64,000 nt of DNA, taken from Paramecium sonneborni (Eukaryota > Ciliophora > Oligohymenophorea > Peniculida > Parameciidae). Made by a program: the position numbers and the translations under genes. Location: the NCBI GenBank assembly GCA_905182985.1, contig CAJJDN010000021.1:466802-530801 (forward strand), in the 5' to 3' direction. This document shows positions 26,532 through 40,055 of this stretch, piece after piece. The notes under the pieces were generated by a model. It saw only the letters and a list, made by a program, of their open reading frames with translations, had not been told where the DNA came from and searched no databases. Numbering within the stretch: position 1 is the first letter of the stretch; each line of letters begins with the position of its first letter.

Positions 26532-28620
26532 CTAAAAAATATAATAATAATTTACAGCATCCTCATCTATGATTGGATTATATTTTGTATATAAGTCATT
26601 ATTCTAAAGACATTGCATTAAATCATTATTTGATCTAAGATATTCAACTCTCTTCTTAAATAACCAATGTTTTTTATAATAAAAAATATAGAACAAAAAA
26701 AAAGCTTTTAAATAGTAAATGTAATTTGTTGTTTTTTCAGGGTTATATCCCAAATAAGTGATGTGAATAATTTGACTAGATCCCAATTAACTTCCTATTA
26801 ACATGAATATCAATAAAATAGGCAATCGATACTTAAATTTAATATTGTCACTAATTCCTTAATTTAAAAAATAGTATTTATTCAGCCAATAAGTACAGAA
26901 AAGAGTCAAAAGTGTAATAGGATAACATATAGGATAGATGTAACCATAATAACAACACAATGAAACTAAAAGAGTTAATTCAATCCTCTTTTTATTATAG
27001 TTAATTTTTCTTAAATATAATTAATTTGCCTCAAATTATGTTAAATTTGATTATCTATTAATATATTTGTAATAAATAATTCTAATCAATTTAATTGCAT
27101 ATTAAAAATCTATAAAAGTAAATAAAATTGGTAAAATAGAGTTCGACAAAACTATCATAATAATATCTTCACTTAACCCACCAGATCTCCATAATTTTTC
27201 CTATCTTGTACCTTCTCCTGAATATACTGCTGTAAATATAGGAGGAAATAGATAGAAATAAATAATTAAAAAGCCCTCACTCATTTATAGGTACATTTTC
27301 CATTTTTAACGATGCTTGGTATTTGAATGATATATCGCAAGCTCTTTAATTATTTTTTCACTTAATTTTGTGGCAGTAAATAAAATAACAGCAACAACTA
27401 TGCTTAAAAATGTATTAAAATATAATTAATCTTCATCTGTCTCAGAGTGAGCTAAAATATAATCATTTTTTGCCACTTAAATACCAATAATAGGGATCCA
27501 AGAAAAAAGAAGAAAAAAACCTTTTAAATATATTACTTTGATATTTTAATCTTTATTATTTTTCCAAATTACATCTGAAGGTCTTTAGCATAAACTTGCA
27601 GAATATTAATAATCAAATGTCTTCCTAAAATTTTTTGCTTCTTACTGAAATATATTAATAATTATTTTACTTCAAATGAAAGAGTTATAAATACTTTTCC
27701 AGTAAACTTTAAATATTATTCTCTATTTGTAACAATAAATTCCTGCTTAACTGTATCACTTATTATTTTTTTCAATGATCTTATTAAAAATAAATAAATA
27801 CATATTGTTTTCTTATTCTATTCTCCTTTTTATTGTTTATTTTAATTTAGTTATTAAATAAGTCTCATCATAAATTAAACAACAGTCAATAATATCAAAT
27901 TATATTGGATTTCCTTTTAATACACCATTTTAAAAATAATTCAATATATCAGATTTTCTACACTCTTATGGAATATTTTCAATTTTCACAGAACATTATT
28001 TTATAGTTTTTTCATCATCATAATCATGATCAACATTATAATAATCATTTTAATTATATGATATATATCTAACCAAAGCTAATTGTAATAGAATTGCTAT
28101 GAAGTATAAAATATCTAAAGTTTCATCTACATAACTAATAATAAGAACTATTAAATACGAAGCAGTTTGCATTCTATTTAAAATAGATAAATAATTGTTT
28201 AGGCTTTTTTTACAAGTTTTATTCTTAATACATTAATCTCCCTTGTAATTTTGATATAAATTATATATTCCAGCGATTACACTAAATAAATTTAGATAAC
28301 TTACAAATTAATGCTCAGAAGAATGAATATAATTTTTATCAATTTAAAGTATTTGTATGATGTACCATGTTCACTTAATACATTAATATCTGTTAATATG
28401 GGATATTTAATAGTTTAAATAGGCAGATTACAACAAGGACATGTTTCTGATCCAGCAATGATTTGTTTATGTATAACTTGAGCTTTCTATTTAAATAATA
28501 TATTCATAATACCGAATGATTTACTGCTACTTAGAAATTTGGTGGTGATCTTAAAGAATCATAAAAATTTCTTAACATATTTTGAATAGCTGCCTAAATT
28601 ATTGCCAATTAAACATTCAT
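26412..28620 (-). CDS. multi-pass membrane protein, OSCA/TMEM63 (CSC1-like) channel candidate
   Basis: 703 aa with introns 28487-28512, 28282-28304, 27780-27801 (ends AAG) and 27645-27670 (CAG); 704 codons exactly. Order: cytosolic N-terminus with a CPCCNLPI Cys cluster; TM segments around KIIFILLSINLVIAG and YLIVLIISYV; a cytosolic block CSVKIENIPQECRKSDILNYF resembling the RRM-like region of OSCA proteins; GKVFITLSFE; RPSDVIWKNN, which fits the AP-P-DIxW motif just before the pore region; then about seven TM helices, including FPPIFTAVYSGEG and YGYIYPICYPITLLTLFCTYWLNKYYFL. If correct, a mechanically or osmotically gated cation channel. Distant to named members, so anoctamin- or TMC-like relatives are not excluded. 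The last 120 bases are duplicated across the gap. Confidence 0.65.
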
Positions 28621-29314
28621 TTAGTTATTTTTATTGTGATAATAATAAATTAACTCTACTAACATTTAAGAGTGTAAAATTAATATTCTATTAGTTATAT
28701 TGATAATCTAATGAAAGACTATAGATCTTATAAGGATTATCTAGACATTTAAATCTTTATGTTTGATTCAAAATTATAGAAGTTAAAATATTTTATTTTA
28801 GGTAAAAATAGAAAAAAGATATGAATGTTTATCATTGATTAAATGCCATAAAAAATAAAACTACAATAAAGTATGAAAGTTTATTTTATTTATAAGTATC
28901 TCTATGTTTGGCTATTATAAATTAAATAAATAATAAAATTGCTTCCGTTAGAATACGTATTTATACCTGTATTTTAGTAGATGGAGTTGATTGAGTTATT
29001 CTTAACGAACAGTTATTTATTGAAATGTTCCAATAATAAATTTTTAATATACTTTTGTAACATTTCGCTTTTGTAAAAATTTCAACTTCTGATTCATCTT
29101 TAAAAATTTCAATTCCATTAATATGAAGTCATTATAGTGTTATTAAGGAATAAATGAACAATATAATTCAGTTGTGATATCAGCAGAATTTTAGGAATAC
29201 AATTTTTATCTATAGTGTAATTAAATGAAATATTAATTAGTGTGCATATATTAAGATCTAATTATCAATTTTCACAAGAAGATAATATAATTGGAATACA
29301 TTCATAAATTTTGG
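28621..29314. other. intergenic, no gene seen
   Basis: AT-rich 5' flank of the OSCA-like gene. Short frames on both strands lack Gly-rich or motif-containing stretches. Nothing supported. Confidence 0.45.
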
Positions 29315-30059
29315 TCATTGGATTTGTTATTCAAAAACAGACCTTTTTTGAACTATTACTGGTGCCAAAAATAAAATTTTTCTAGTATATTTGAAAAGGT
29401 CAAACTATATCCTACAATTAGGAATGGATATATTAAATGATGATAATTAGATTAGATTTTCTATGAGTATATAATTTTATATTTTTTATTTCAAAAAATA
29501 AAAATTGAATTTAAGAAATAAAAAAATTTAATTAATTTTAATTAACACTTATTAAATTAATTTGTATTGTTTAATATGCATTTTATTAATACATAAATTA
29601 TTAAACAATACAAATTAATTTAATAAGTGTTAATTAAAATTAATTAAATTTTTTTATTTCTTAAATTCAATTTTTATTTTTTGAAATAAAAAATATAAAA
29701 TTATATACTCATAGAAAATCTAATCTAATTATCATCATTTAATATATCCATTCCTAATTGTAGGATATAGTTTGACCTTTTCAAATATACTAGAAAAATT
29801 TTATTTTTGGCACCAGTAATATAATATCTTTAAATTTAAATGACTTGTTAGAACATAAGTATAAGTGTATAATTCTAAGACTGTGAATATTTGGTAAGTG
29901 TTTAAAATTTTCATTAGAATCTAGTTTACAGCCTTAAGTTAAAGCATTTTGATTTTCTAGAACATTTTTAGCCATTCCATTCCAAGTACATAGCGTATTG
30001 AAATTACATTTAGTTTCAATCATCAATTAATTCCATGTAAAGATAAATAAATAATTCAT
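29315..30059 (-). pseudogene. small ORF split by a palindromic insertion
   Basis: Reading minus from ATG 30059, a normal-looking frame (MNYLFIFTWNQLMIETK... CTWNGMAKNVLENQNALTQGC) runs to 29822. There it meets the palindrome 29354-29821. If the palindrome is removed leaving a single TA, the frame continues VQKRSVFEQQIQ and stops at TGA 29315-29317, giving about 92 aa. The N-terminus is hydrophobic (possible signal). I do not recognise the protein; it may be a fragment of a larger Cys-containing gene. Whether it is a pseudogene or a gene made whole by DNA elimination cannot be decided from sequence alone. Confidence 0.45.
29354..29821. mobile_element. perfect 222-bp-arm palindrome with TA borders (MITE- or IES-like)
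   Basis: Left arm 29354-29575 and right arm 29600-29821 are perfect reverse complements around a 24-nt loop. The ends read TATTACTGGTGCC and GGCACCAGTAATA, so the unit can be written as TA-[element]-TA. This fits a non-autonomous Tc1/mariner-type foldback element, whose target duplication is TA, or a ciliate internal eliminated sequence. It has no internal coding capacity. The ends match only part of the Paramecium IES consensus TAYAGYNR. Confidence 0.8.
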
Positions 30060-30266
30060 TATAACATTGAAGTTATTTAAAGATAGTAAGAAAATAATAA
30101 TAAGATAATTGATTTGAATGATGTATTATATAACTAAATTGCTCTTATGCTTAGAAATAATAAAAATGAATTTGAATATTAATATATATCGTAAAAGTGT
30201 TAAATTTAGAAATATTATATATTAATTATTGATATTATCGATATATATATATAAATATTAATAAAT

Positions 30267-31253
<987 letters not shown>

Positions 31254-32423
31254 AAATATATTATATAATTGCTATTAAATTTATATAATTAATAATAATA
31301 AGTTATATTTCTTTTAATATTCTTTAAATATATCCATATATCGTTGACATCTTCTTAAATCTGAATTTGTTTATAAACACTTAAAATTTTAAATTACATT
31401 TTAAAATATTTAGCTTTCATTTTAATAAATTTATCATTGTTATTATGAAGCTTATTATTAAGTTAGTTATGAATGATCTATTTAAATTATACTAGTACTA
31501 CCATTAAAGATCTAATAGCTTAATTAGCTACTTATGAATTTGCTTCAAAAGCCATTCCTTACATTAAAGTTGATTCAAGTCCTGATAATCTTTAAATTTT
31601 ACTTTTTATAATCATCTTTTTATTTAAATTAAAACCTAAATCTAAATCAATTTTTAATTAAATTCTTTTATCAAAAAAATAATTTTTTAGATATTTCTAA
31701 GATTATTTATTTTATGAAATCAGCATTAATGATTGATTTTCTTGTTCTTAAAATATTTTAAATTCTTCTACATTTAATTTAACTTTAGTTTTCTATACTT
31801 TTAAATTTAATTTATAAATAATAGCATAAATCTAATCTAAAATATAAAAGATTTAAAAATAAAAATATTATAATTAGGTTATTATATCTTCTGCTATTAT
31901 TTTAGTATTTCTGTATCTTTAAAAATTTATTTATAAAATATTAAAATCTCTTAATATGAAAAATAAAAATGAATAAACTACATATTATTTAACAATTACA
32001 TATTTTTTATGATTAGTTTTATGCGATAGATAAAAAAAATAAGATTAATAGATAAGGAGAAATAGAATGTAGATTTGTGATTGATTTGTTTAGTGAAATC
32101 ATGAAGGTACTAAGAATAAAAAAACTATTTGAATCAATATTCATGTGATAAATTTATAAAATAATTATTTATGAAAAGAATTATAAAAATATAAAGTAGT
32201 TTTGTCCATATAATAAGTAACAATAAATCAGTCTAAATTTAGTTTATAATAAAATCATAAGGCAAGTAAAGTAAATATTTAAAAAAAAAGCAATTAGAAT
32301 TTTTAAAGTTTAATAATTGAAAGTTCCAACATTATTAAGTTTAAATTAGATAAATTTATGATTGAGTATAATAAAATATATAATAAATGGTATGTATTAA
32401 TATCTAATATTAGAATTGTAATT
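31254..32423. other. mostly non-coding; weak ORF 31473-31736
   Basis: A plus-strand frame of 87 codons from ATG 31473 reads sensibly at first (TIKDLIAQLATYEFASKAIPYIKVDSSPD) and then becomes a hydrophobic, biased tail. It may be a first exon of a lost gene or chance. From 31740 to 32420 the sequence is very AT-rich without recognisable coding potential. Confidence 0.35.
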
Positions 32424-32881
32424 TCATTCATAATAGACTCCAAATACAATAGCAACGCCATAGATAGTGTCCTATTTATTAATAATAAGTTAAAAGATAT
32501 TACATTTGAAAATGCATATGATGCATAATTATCCCACATTGGATCCCAAAGGTTTTTAGAAGTTACTTTACATCCTTAACCTTTAATTTCTCCAATAATA
32601 ACTTAAACTGCAATTTTAAATCGTGGCATTTTGATAGCTTTAGTATAAGATGAATAATTTATTTACTTTCTCTAACTTTGCTTCTAATTCTTTTGACTAA
32701 TTCTTCTGCCAAATTAGGAGTGTTATTAGCATCATAAGTTTCATTTTTTAATTTATCATCCATAATTTCTTAAATTACTTTTCTGACTTTAGATGGATAA
32801 AATCTAATTATAAGGATTCAAAAATAACTTTTCTTCATCCTTAGGTTCTATAACAAAAGTATTTGCACCTCCAGAGTCCAT
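32424..32881 (-). CDS. Tctex1-type dynein light chain
   Basis: 123 aa with introns 32804-32828, 32638-32666 (29 nt, ends AAG) and 32472-32503 (32 nt). Motifs: FYPSKVRKVIQEIMDD, LAEELVKRIRSKVRE, PRFKIAVQVIIGEIKGQGCKV, NLWDPMWDNYASYAFSN and terminal TIYGVAIVFGVYYE, the classic Tctex1 end. It forms a homodimer on the dynein intermediate chain and serves as a cargo or axonemal adaptor, in a cell that should have many cilia. An uncorrected frame in this area gives a misleading hydrophobic ORF that includes the last intron. Confidence 0.93.
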
Positions 32882-32921
32882 ATAAATTAATTTTGATATA
32901 AATAATATTATTTATAGTTAT

Positions 32922-34262
32922 TCATGATATTTCAAAATTCTGTTTAATAGCATCATATAAATTTTCAAATTATTGTTCCATTGCTTATTAAATATATGGC
33001 TATTTAATAAAAATAAAGATATACTTTCTCATCAGAATATCTTGGTTTTAATACTTTTTCTAAATATTCTTCTTTTTCTTCTTTTTATTTTAATTTGATC
33101 TATCTATATTAAATAATCATTTTTATTTTTAGATCTATTCTTCCTGCATCTTCATTTTATTGATTAATCCATCTATATTAAAATTTAGCATCATAATAAT
33201 CTCCATTATTAATAAATTCATATTTAGTAATATCTAAATTTGATCCTTTTATTTCATTAATATTTTTATCAAGATCACAAAATAAAATGAGTTTTGGTGG
33301 TAATGAATCTGGAGGGAAATCTGCATCAATTCTTATTGAAGTTGTAGTAAGATTTCCATTATTTGATAAAAATGGTACTTTAATTGGAACCCATGCTAAT
33401 ATTATATATATATATTATAATTTACTTCCAATTTAATTCATAATCCCTTTTGGAGGATTAATAGTTAATGTAACATTAGTATATGTTGTTTTTTTCTTAT
33501 TTTTTTCTTTTTTATAAGGTTTAATTATAGTTCTAATTCGAGGTTCCTCAACTTCAATCAAATCTTTAGATTATAATTCTTTTGCTAATTTTATAATCTC
33601 TTAGTTTGCATCATTTATATTACTCAAAGGTATTGGTTTTAAATTATTTAATAATTCTTTTAATTTCTATTTCTAATTATCTAAAGGATTAACACTATCC
33701 CAATGAATATATTCTGATTCATTTTTATGCAATTTCTTATTCCACTCATAAAAATTGTATTTTAAATTAGTATTTTAAATTTCTTTACATCTAGTCATAA
33801 TTGTCAATGTTGAAGAATGTAAATCACAACCTATTAGAATTCCTAATTATGTAATCCTAGTATCTCTTGCATATCTATCGATGAAACTATTATGAATATA
33901 TAGAATTCCATCTAATTATTATAATGGATTAACTTATAAAAGTATTTTAATGTATTACCTTATTAACTCATTTAATGTACACTATAGTCTAATAAAGTCT
34001 TAACTAAATTTTATAGAATTTAATCATTATTTATTTAACCAGGATCCCAGGTTCCTCTTGTATCAATCAATTATAAATTTCCAAGAATTTCATCTTCACA
34101 ATAATAAATTCTTCCTGCATCTATTGTCACAGCTACTCCAAGTCCTCCAGTCTATGGCTTTTAATTATCTTAATCAATTCCTCCTAAAGAATTTATAAAA
34201 GTTGATTTCCCTGATCCAGAATCTCCATACACCAAATATGTTTTAGTTTATACAATTTACAT
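32922..34262 (-). CDS. P-loop GTPase-like protein
   Basis: 419 aa with introns 33933-33958 (26 nt, ends AAG), 33396-33425 (30 nt) and 33000-33024 (25 nt). Near the N-terminus: TYLVYGDSGSGKSTFIN (Walker A/G1) and NLQLIDTRGTWDPG (G3, DxxG), with a G-rich GGLGVAVT stretch between, as in AIG1/septin-like or other immunity-type GTPases. No clear NKxD (G4) is visible. The C-terminal two thirds, with IDADFPPDSLPPKLILFCDLD and a Lys-rich linker, are not recognised. The 30-nt intron contains no stop and is in frame, so a 429-aa form is possible. Start 41 bp upstream of the codirectional dynein gene; both may use the region near 34.3 kb. Confidence 0.7.
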
Positions 34263-34737
34263 ATAATCAATTTATTAAAACAAATAAAGATTAATACAAA
34301 TGCAACAATCATTGTATATATTTCTAATTCACTAAGGCTTTTATTATTAAAAATTCATAATATCTATTTCTCTTTTAATCTTCAAAATTTACAAATTACT
34401 TTCCAATTATCTTATTTTTATATAATATATATTTGAAATAGACTCTTTTTGGTAATTAGATTATTGATTAAAACTTTTGCTATTTTTTAAAATAATCTAA
34501 GATAGAAATTGAATTTCGTTTATTAACTTCTATCGTTTACCTTTATATATATTGGACATAACTAAAATTTTATCTTTTCCTACTAAAACAATTGATACTC
34601 TTATAAATTAAATGAAAAATTCAAAAACATTAATGCTGTTGAAAAATTCAGACAGAAAATGTCAGTTTATTGGCAAATAAAACAATAATTCCATTAAATT
34701 GTTAATTAAAATATATATGATATAGATTGTAATTTAA
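34263..34737. other. divergent promoter region
   Basis: 475 bp between the divergent GTPase-like and Myb-like genes. AT-rich; no repeats or RNA genes seen. Presumably holds both promoters. Confidence 0.5.
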
Positions 34738-35391
34738 ATGGGATACGATAAAAAGAATGGATTTAATATTTTTTAAAACAAAATGATTTCTGAAATCTCT
34801 TCATAACCTAACTCTAATTTAACCTCTAACTAAGAAGAAAGCTCTTACTAAACCGAATTCCATCATCAAAATCATTCCTAAATAGAAGATGGAATTTTTA
34901 AGTCTAAGTAATTCAGATAAAGAAGAAAAACTATTCAATATGGATAGAAAGATAGAAGCAGTGCTATTTATAAGTACATAAAAGAAAAACAAAAGGCCTT
35001 TCTTGATTATAAACCTCGAGCTCAAATTTCGTAATTCTCTGCAGAAGAGGATAGAATTCTAATCTTGCTTGTTAAAAAATTAGGACCTAAGTTCAACAAA
35101 ATTACTAGGTATTTCTCTGGAAAAACAGTCAATATGATTAAAAACAGATATTACAAGTCTCTACGATATATTGAATCTCAAGAAATTCCAAAAGAAATCG
35201 AATAAGAACTTCTTTCAAACAAAAATGAGTCAAGAATAATTGGTAGAAAAATACTAAATTTATGGCCATAACATAAATAAATGAGCTCTGTGATAGAGAA
35301 CAGCCCACTCTTTCCAGAAGCTAAAGAAATTTTACACACTTTCTTGACTTCATTTTAATAACTCATAGGCAATTGCAAAAATGACATATGA
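34738..35391 (+). CDS. Myb/SANT-domain protein
   Basis: 217 aa, intronless. A Ser/Asn/Gln-rich N-terminus is followed near residue 75 by KDRSSAIYKYIKEKQKAFLDYKPR and a single Myb-like helix-turn-helix: ISQFSAEEDRILILLVKKLG then FNKITRYFSGKTVNMIKNRYYKSLRY. C-terminal tail includes LFPEAKEILHTF. Likely DNA-binding. It is the parent-like intact copy of the two Myb pseudogenes at 36389-36968 and 53333-53877. Confidence 0.8.
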
Positions 35392-36388
35392 ATTTTTATA
35401 TATTTTTATAAAACATAATAGACAGTATTAAACTATGTATTCTATTAAGTTACATTTTCTTGTCTTTTTCATTTAGTATACATTTATTAACCATTATCCA
35501 TTCATATATCTATCATTTAAAAGATTTCTAATACAATCTAAAATAAAATACCCTTGTTTTATTTAATAAAACTACAATAGTATCTATAGTTAATATTTAT
35601 TATAAATCAATCCAATTTCTATCTCTCATAAATTTCTCTTAATCAGAAAAAGAACATACTAGCTTTAATTGAACATTTTACCTTGTTATTCAATTATTGA
35701 TCAAATTTTTTGTTTATAAAAAAACATTGTCCTTAAAGAATTAAAAAATTTGCATTTATCAACACACAATTTTAAATAATAAACAAATTTCAAACTAAAA
35801 GTTAGAAAATTTAATGCTCAAAATCAAAGCTCTACAAAATAATTTTTTATAAAACTTTATTATTTATTTATATTTAATTAAATAATTTAATTACATAAAT
35901 TAAATTTCCATTTAATTATATATTGATAAGAAATTTATAATAAAGTAAAGCTCAAAATTTCGTTAATTAACAAAAAATTTTAAATCATCAATAAATAATA
36001 ATTTACTATCAATTTTTTCCAGCTCTTTCACAACTTTATTAATGACTAAGACTATTTAAACCTTTTTTGCTTTTTTGTATATTTCCATTCAATATTTAAT
36101 ATGAAATGTGTTTTTTTGAAAAACAGATTAATTTTTATCACTAATTAAAATTGAATTATTAATCGAATGTTTATACAAATTAATTATTATGTTAAGCAAA
36201 AACTTTCCTAAAAACACTCAATTAAATTAACCAGAATATGATGTCCATTAAGACTTAAAGTTTATAATTTAAATTTATGGTTCTTGAATTAATCTAGAAT
36301 CTTTAACGTTTTCAAACCCTTATTAAATTTGGTTAATTATCTTTTACAATTGAAATATTTAAGGTTTCTGAGGACTCATTTGTAATAA
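35392..36388. other. AT-rich intergenic, no gene seen
   Basis: About 1 kb of very AT-rich sequence between the intact Myb-like gene and its degenerate copy. I see no coding frame or repeat with support. Confidence 0.45.
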
Positions 36389-36968
36389 ATGAATATAATT
36401 CGAAGCCAAATTACTGACTTTTTTTAAACTAAGGCTTAAAAAACTCAGAAACTAATGGCATTAAACTAAAGATATCTCATTAAAAGAGAAAAGCTTTCTT
36501 AATGGAGATTAAGATAGAAGCAGTAGTCTTTACAGATACATAAAAGTGAAGTAACAAATCTATTTAGGCTAAAATAAAAAAGGATCAAAATCTTAGAGGA
36601 AGATCGAATACTGTTACTTCTTGTATAAATTTTAAAAAATTATAAGGTATTGATTGTTAAAACATTTCTTTTTTCTATATTTCCCATGAAAAACATTTAA
36701 TATGTTAAAGAATCGTTACTATAACAATCTTAAAGATTAAGAAACTTTGATAATCCAAAAAGAGATTGAGTAAGAACTTTTAGAAAGAAAATAATAAAAT
36801 ATAGTTAAGGGGAAAAAATCATAAAAAATTGGCTTGAAGAATAAAAAATTTCAGCTTTAAGCTTAAATAGACAATGGTTGGCTTTTTCCAGAAGTCAAAA
36901 GAAAAAATACTATATTTTTTACAAAGTTTTACTCAAGTAATTTAAAATGTATGAAATATTTATGAGTT
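36389..36968 (+). pseudogene. degenerate Myb/SANT copy
   Basis: Recognisable pieces of the 34738-35391 protein occur in order but in different frames: DRSSSLYRYIKVKQQ, then LEEDRILLLLV, then KTFNMLKNRYYNNLKDQE and GWLFPEVK. At least two frameshifts separate them, and the codon for Gly in the SGKT turn is TGA (CCA TGA AAA). No 20-37-nt intron repairs these breaks. An inverted, nearly identical copy lies at 53333-53877, so the decay preceded that duplication. Confidence 0.75.
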
Positions 36969-37974
36969 TTTCTGTACATATTTTATTAATAAAATGTTGT
37001 GAATAATTATATTTGAAAACCTTCAATTAAAGATTGAATAAAATAAATAGAGTTTTTTCTTTAAAAAAAACAGAAAAAAGCTAATTTTTTTTTCAGAAAG
37101 TCGGAGAGTTTAATTTAAAAAAAAGACCAAATTGGTTTTATTATATAATTTTTCTTATAAAAATATAGAGATGAGAATAATAAGTAAATAAATGATGGAG
37201 GGATTTCTAAATAATTTAATAATAATTATAGATAAATAGAAAAGTATAGAGGAAACAAAGCAATTTTATATTTTGTAAATATTAATTTACACTTGACTAG
37301 TTTGAATTTTAATAACATTAAAACCTACCCTTTTAATTAGTAAATGTAAAGAATTTTTGATAAATACATATACTTACAATAAGAAAATTTATATGAAATA
37401 GTTATTTAATTAGAATATAAAAGATCTTAAAACAAATATTGAATATTTTAAAAATTATATTATTATATTTAATAATAATAATAAAATTATTAAGAAATGA
37501 AAGGACTTAATTATTAAAGTACTTTGAGTTATACATTTTCAAAATCTAATAAAGAGATAAAAGAAATATTAGAATTTGATGGATTTAAAGATTATAAGAT
37601 AGATGAAGATTTAAAGATTGTTGAATATACTATTAATCATTCAAATTCCATTTAATTAAGTTTATTACTTTATTTACAAGTAATCATATAAATAATAAAT
37701 AGGAAATCAAATTTCTATAATTGACTATGGCATAATAAATTTAATTATGTTTAGATATTTATAACAAATACAAATAGTTAGAATAATAAAATATTTAACA
37801 TAATTATTTAACTTCTGATAGAATTTGGTTAAATATATCAAATAAATAACATTAAATAACAATATTACCAAATATATTATATTATACTATACATTTTGTT
37901 GGTTATGATTGTCCATTTTATGAAAGAGATAATTATTTGAACTCATAAATTAAAGATGATTAAGCTATTAAAAA
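36932..37974. repeat. 1,043-bp direct duplicate before single-N join
   Basis: Same sequence as 37976-39018 as far as I can read, separated by one N at 37975. It ends abruptly inside a coding exon, and the second copy continues correctly. This is an unmerged contig overlap, so one copy should be removed from the assembly. Confidence 0.9.
37497..37974 (+). pseudogene. gap-truncated duplicate of the 38541-39808 gene
   Basis: Start codon, first exon and first part of exon 2 of the GYDCPFYE-family gene, cut at the N. It is the left half of the artefactual overlap, not a separate gene. Confidence 0.85.
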
Positions 37975-37975
37975 N

Positions 37976-39018
37976 CTCAAGTAATTTAAAATGTATGAAA
38001 TATTTATGAGTTTTTCTGTACATATTTTATTAATAAAATGTTGTGAATAATTATATTTGAAAACCTTCAATTAAAGATTGAATAAAATAAATAGAGTTTT
38101 TTCTTTAAAAAAAACAGAAAAAAGCTAATTTTTTTTTCAGAAAGTCGGAGAGTTTAATTTAAAAAAAAGACCAAATTGGTTTTATTATATAATTTTTCTT
38201 ATAAAAATATAGAGATGAGAATAATAAGTAAATAAATGATGGAGGGATTTCTAAATAATTTAATAATAATTATAGATAAATAGAAAAGTATAGAGGAAAC
38301 AAAGCAATTTTATATTTTGTAAATATTAATTTACACTTGACTAGTTTGAATTTTAATAACATTAAAACCTACCCTTTTAATTAGTAAATGTAAAGAATTT
38401 TTGATAAATACATATACTTACAATAAGAAAATTTATATGAAATAGTTATTTAATTAGAATATAAAAGATCTTAAAACAAATATTGAATATTTTAAAAATT
38501 ATATTATTATATTTAATAATAATAATAAAATTATTAAGAAATGAAAGGACTTAATTATTAAAGTACTTTGAGTTATACATTTTCAAAATCTAATAAAGAG
38601 ATAAAAGAAATATTAGAATTTGATGGATTTAAAGATTATAAGATAGATGAAGATTTAAAGATTGTTGAATATACTATTAATCATTCAAATTCCATTTAAT
38701 TAAGTTTATTACTTTATTTACAAGTAATCATATAAATAATAAATAGGAAATCAAATTTCTATAATTGACTATGGCATAATAAATTTAATTATGTTTAGAT
38801 ATTTATAACAAATACAAATAGTTAGAATAATAAAATATTTAACATAATTATTTAACTTCTGATAGAATTTGGTTAAATATATCAAATAAATAACATTAAA
38901 TAACAATATTACCAAATATATTATATTATACTATACATTTTGTTGGTTATGATTGTCCATTTTATGAAAGAGATAATTATTTGAACTCATAAATTAAAGA
39001 TGATTAAGCTATTAAAAA
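37976..39018. repeat. 1,043-bp direct duplicate after single-N join
   Basis: Second copy of 36932-37974. The gene starting at 38541 inside it is complete downstream. Confidence 0.9.
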
Positions 39019-39808
39019 TATCATTATTAATATTTTATAAATTGCAAAAAATAGAATGAACGATAAAAAGAAAAAATTAGAAAATATTTCAACAAAAGAC
39101 TAAAATATAAAGGAAAAACAATAATAAAAGAAAGAAAAACTTACAGAAAATTAAACAATATTCAAAGCATTACTTGATGAAGGAATTTACAAATCATTTG
39201 ACAAGTTTATTTTTTCATCTTAATTTATCTTTGAGAAATATGATAATATAAATAATAAATATTAAAGATTAAAAGAAGTAGATAAAAATATCACATAATT
39301 TAATTTTAAAAGGAATAATAGAGATAAAGATGTTATAAACAATTTAGTTTAAATTCAACAAACCTATAATAATAAATAATTCTACGAGTTATAATCAATA
39401 TTATATTAAATGTTTAAAAAAATTGCAGATCATTTTAGAAATGCTACATTCTATGAGTAATAAATGTTTACAGATACAATTAATTATGAGCATTTTCAAA
39501 ATTAAATTGAACATATTGATAATTAAAGCATTTAAAAAGTTATTGATGATAATAAGGAATCAATTATGAAAGATTTCAAATTTGAATTAGATTTATAATC
39601 AATCTAAGACGATATAAATTAATAATTATCTAATAAATTCAAAACTTTTAGATATTTTTTCAATGATTTTAAGTTTTTGAGAGATTAAAAATATATAATG
39701 AATTAAATCTAAAAGCTAAAAGAAGAAGTAATTAAAGAAGTAGTAACACAAATATTATAGGATTATTTACAATTATAAATTTTAAAATTAGAAGATGATT
39801 TAATGTGA
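38541..39808 (+). CDS. GYDCPFYE-family protein, copy 1 (unknown function)
   Basis: 414 aa after removing intron 38724-38746 (23 nt). I do not recognise the family. Conserved N-terminal part of about 150 residues: MKGLNYQSTLSYTF, KEIKEILEFDGF, IVEYTINHS, AQQIQLCLDIYNKYK, LTSDRIWLN, then HFVGYDCPFYERDNY. The C-terminal half is Lys/Gln/Asn-rich and coiled-coil-like (IAKNRMNDKKKKLEN). No TM segment or signal is evident. Paralogues lie on the minus strand at 42396-43637, 46219-47486 and 51540-52804, with broken copies at 44130-44536 and 44847-45908. Function unknown. Confidence 0.75.
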
Positions 39809-40055
39809 AAGTAATATATTTAATTAAATATGTTTAAATTTATTTTTTTAAAAAACATGAGATCAAATTTCAGTGTTCTCTTAATTAAACTGTTTTTCAA
39901 ATTTAATTTTATATAAATAAAATTCGATTTAATAGAATATTTCATTTGTATAAGGATAAAGAGTAGTAAAAAGATGGAAAATAATAAAATCGGTTAAAAA
40001 AGAGAAAGATAATAAAAGAAGTAAAAATGTATAATTCATTAAAATGAAAGGGATA

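Noticed and set aside
32303..32539. 78-aa hydrophobic minus-strand ORF
   Set aside because: It is the Tctex1 gene read through its last intron without splicing.
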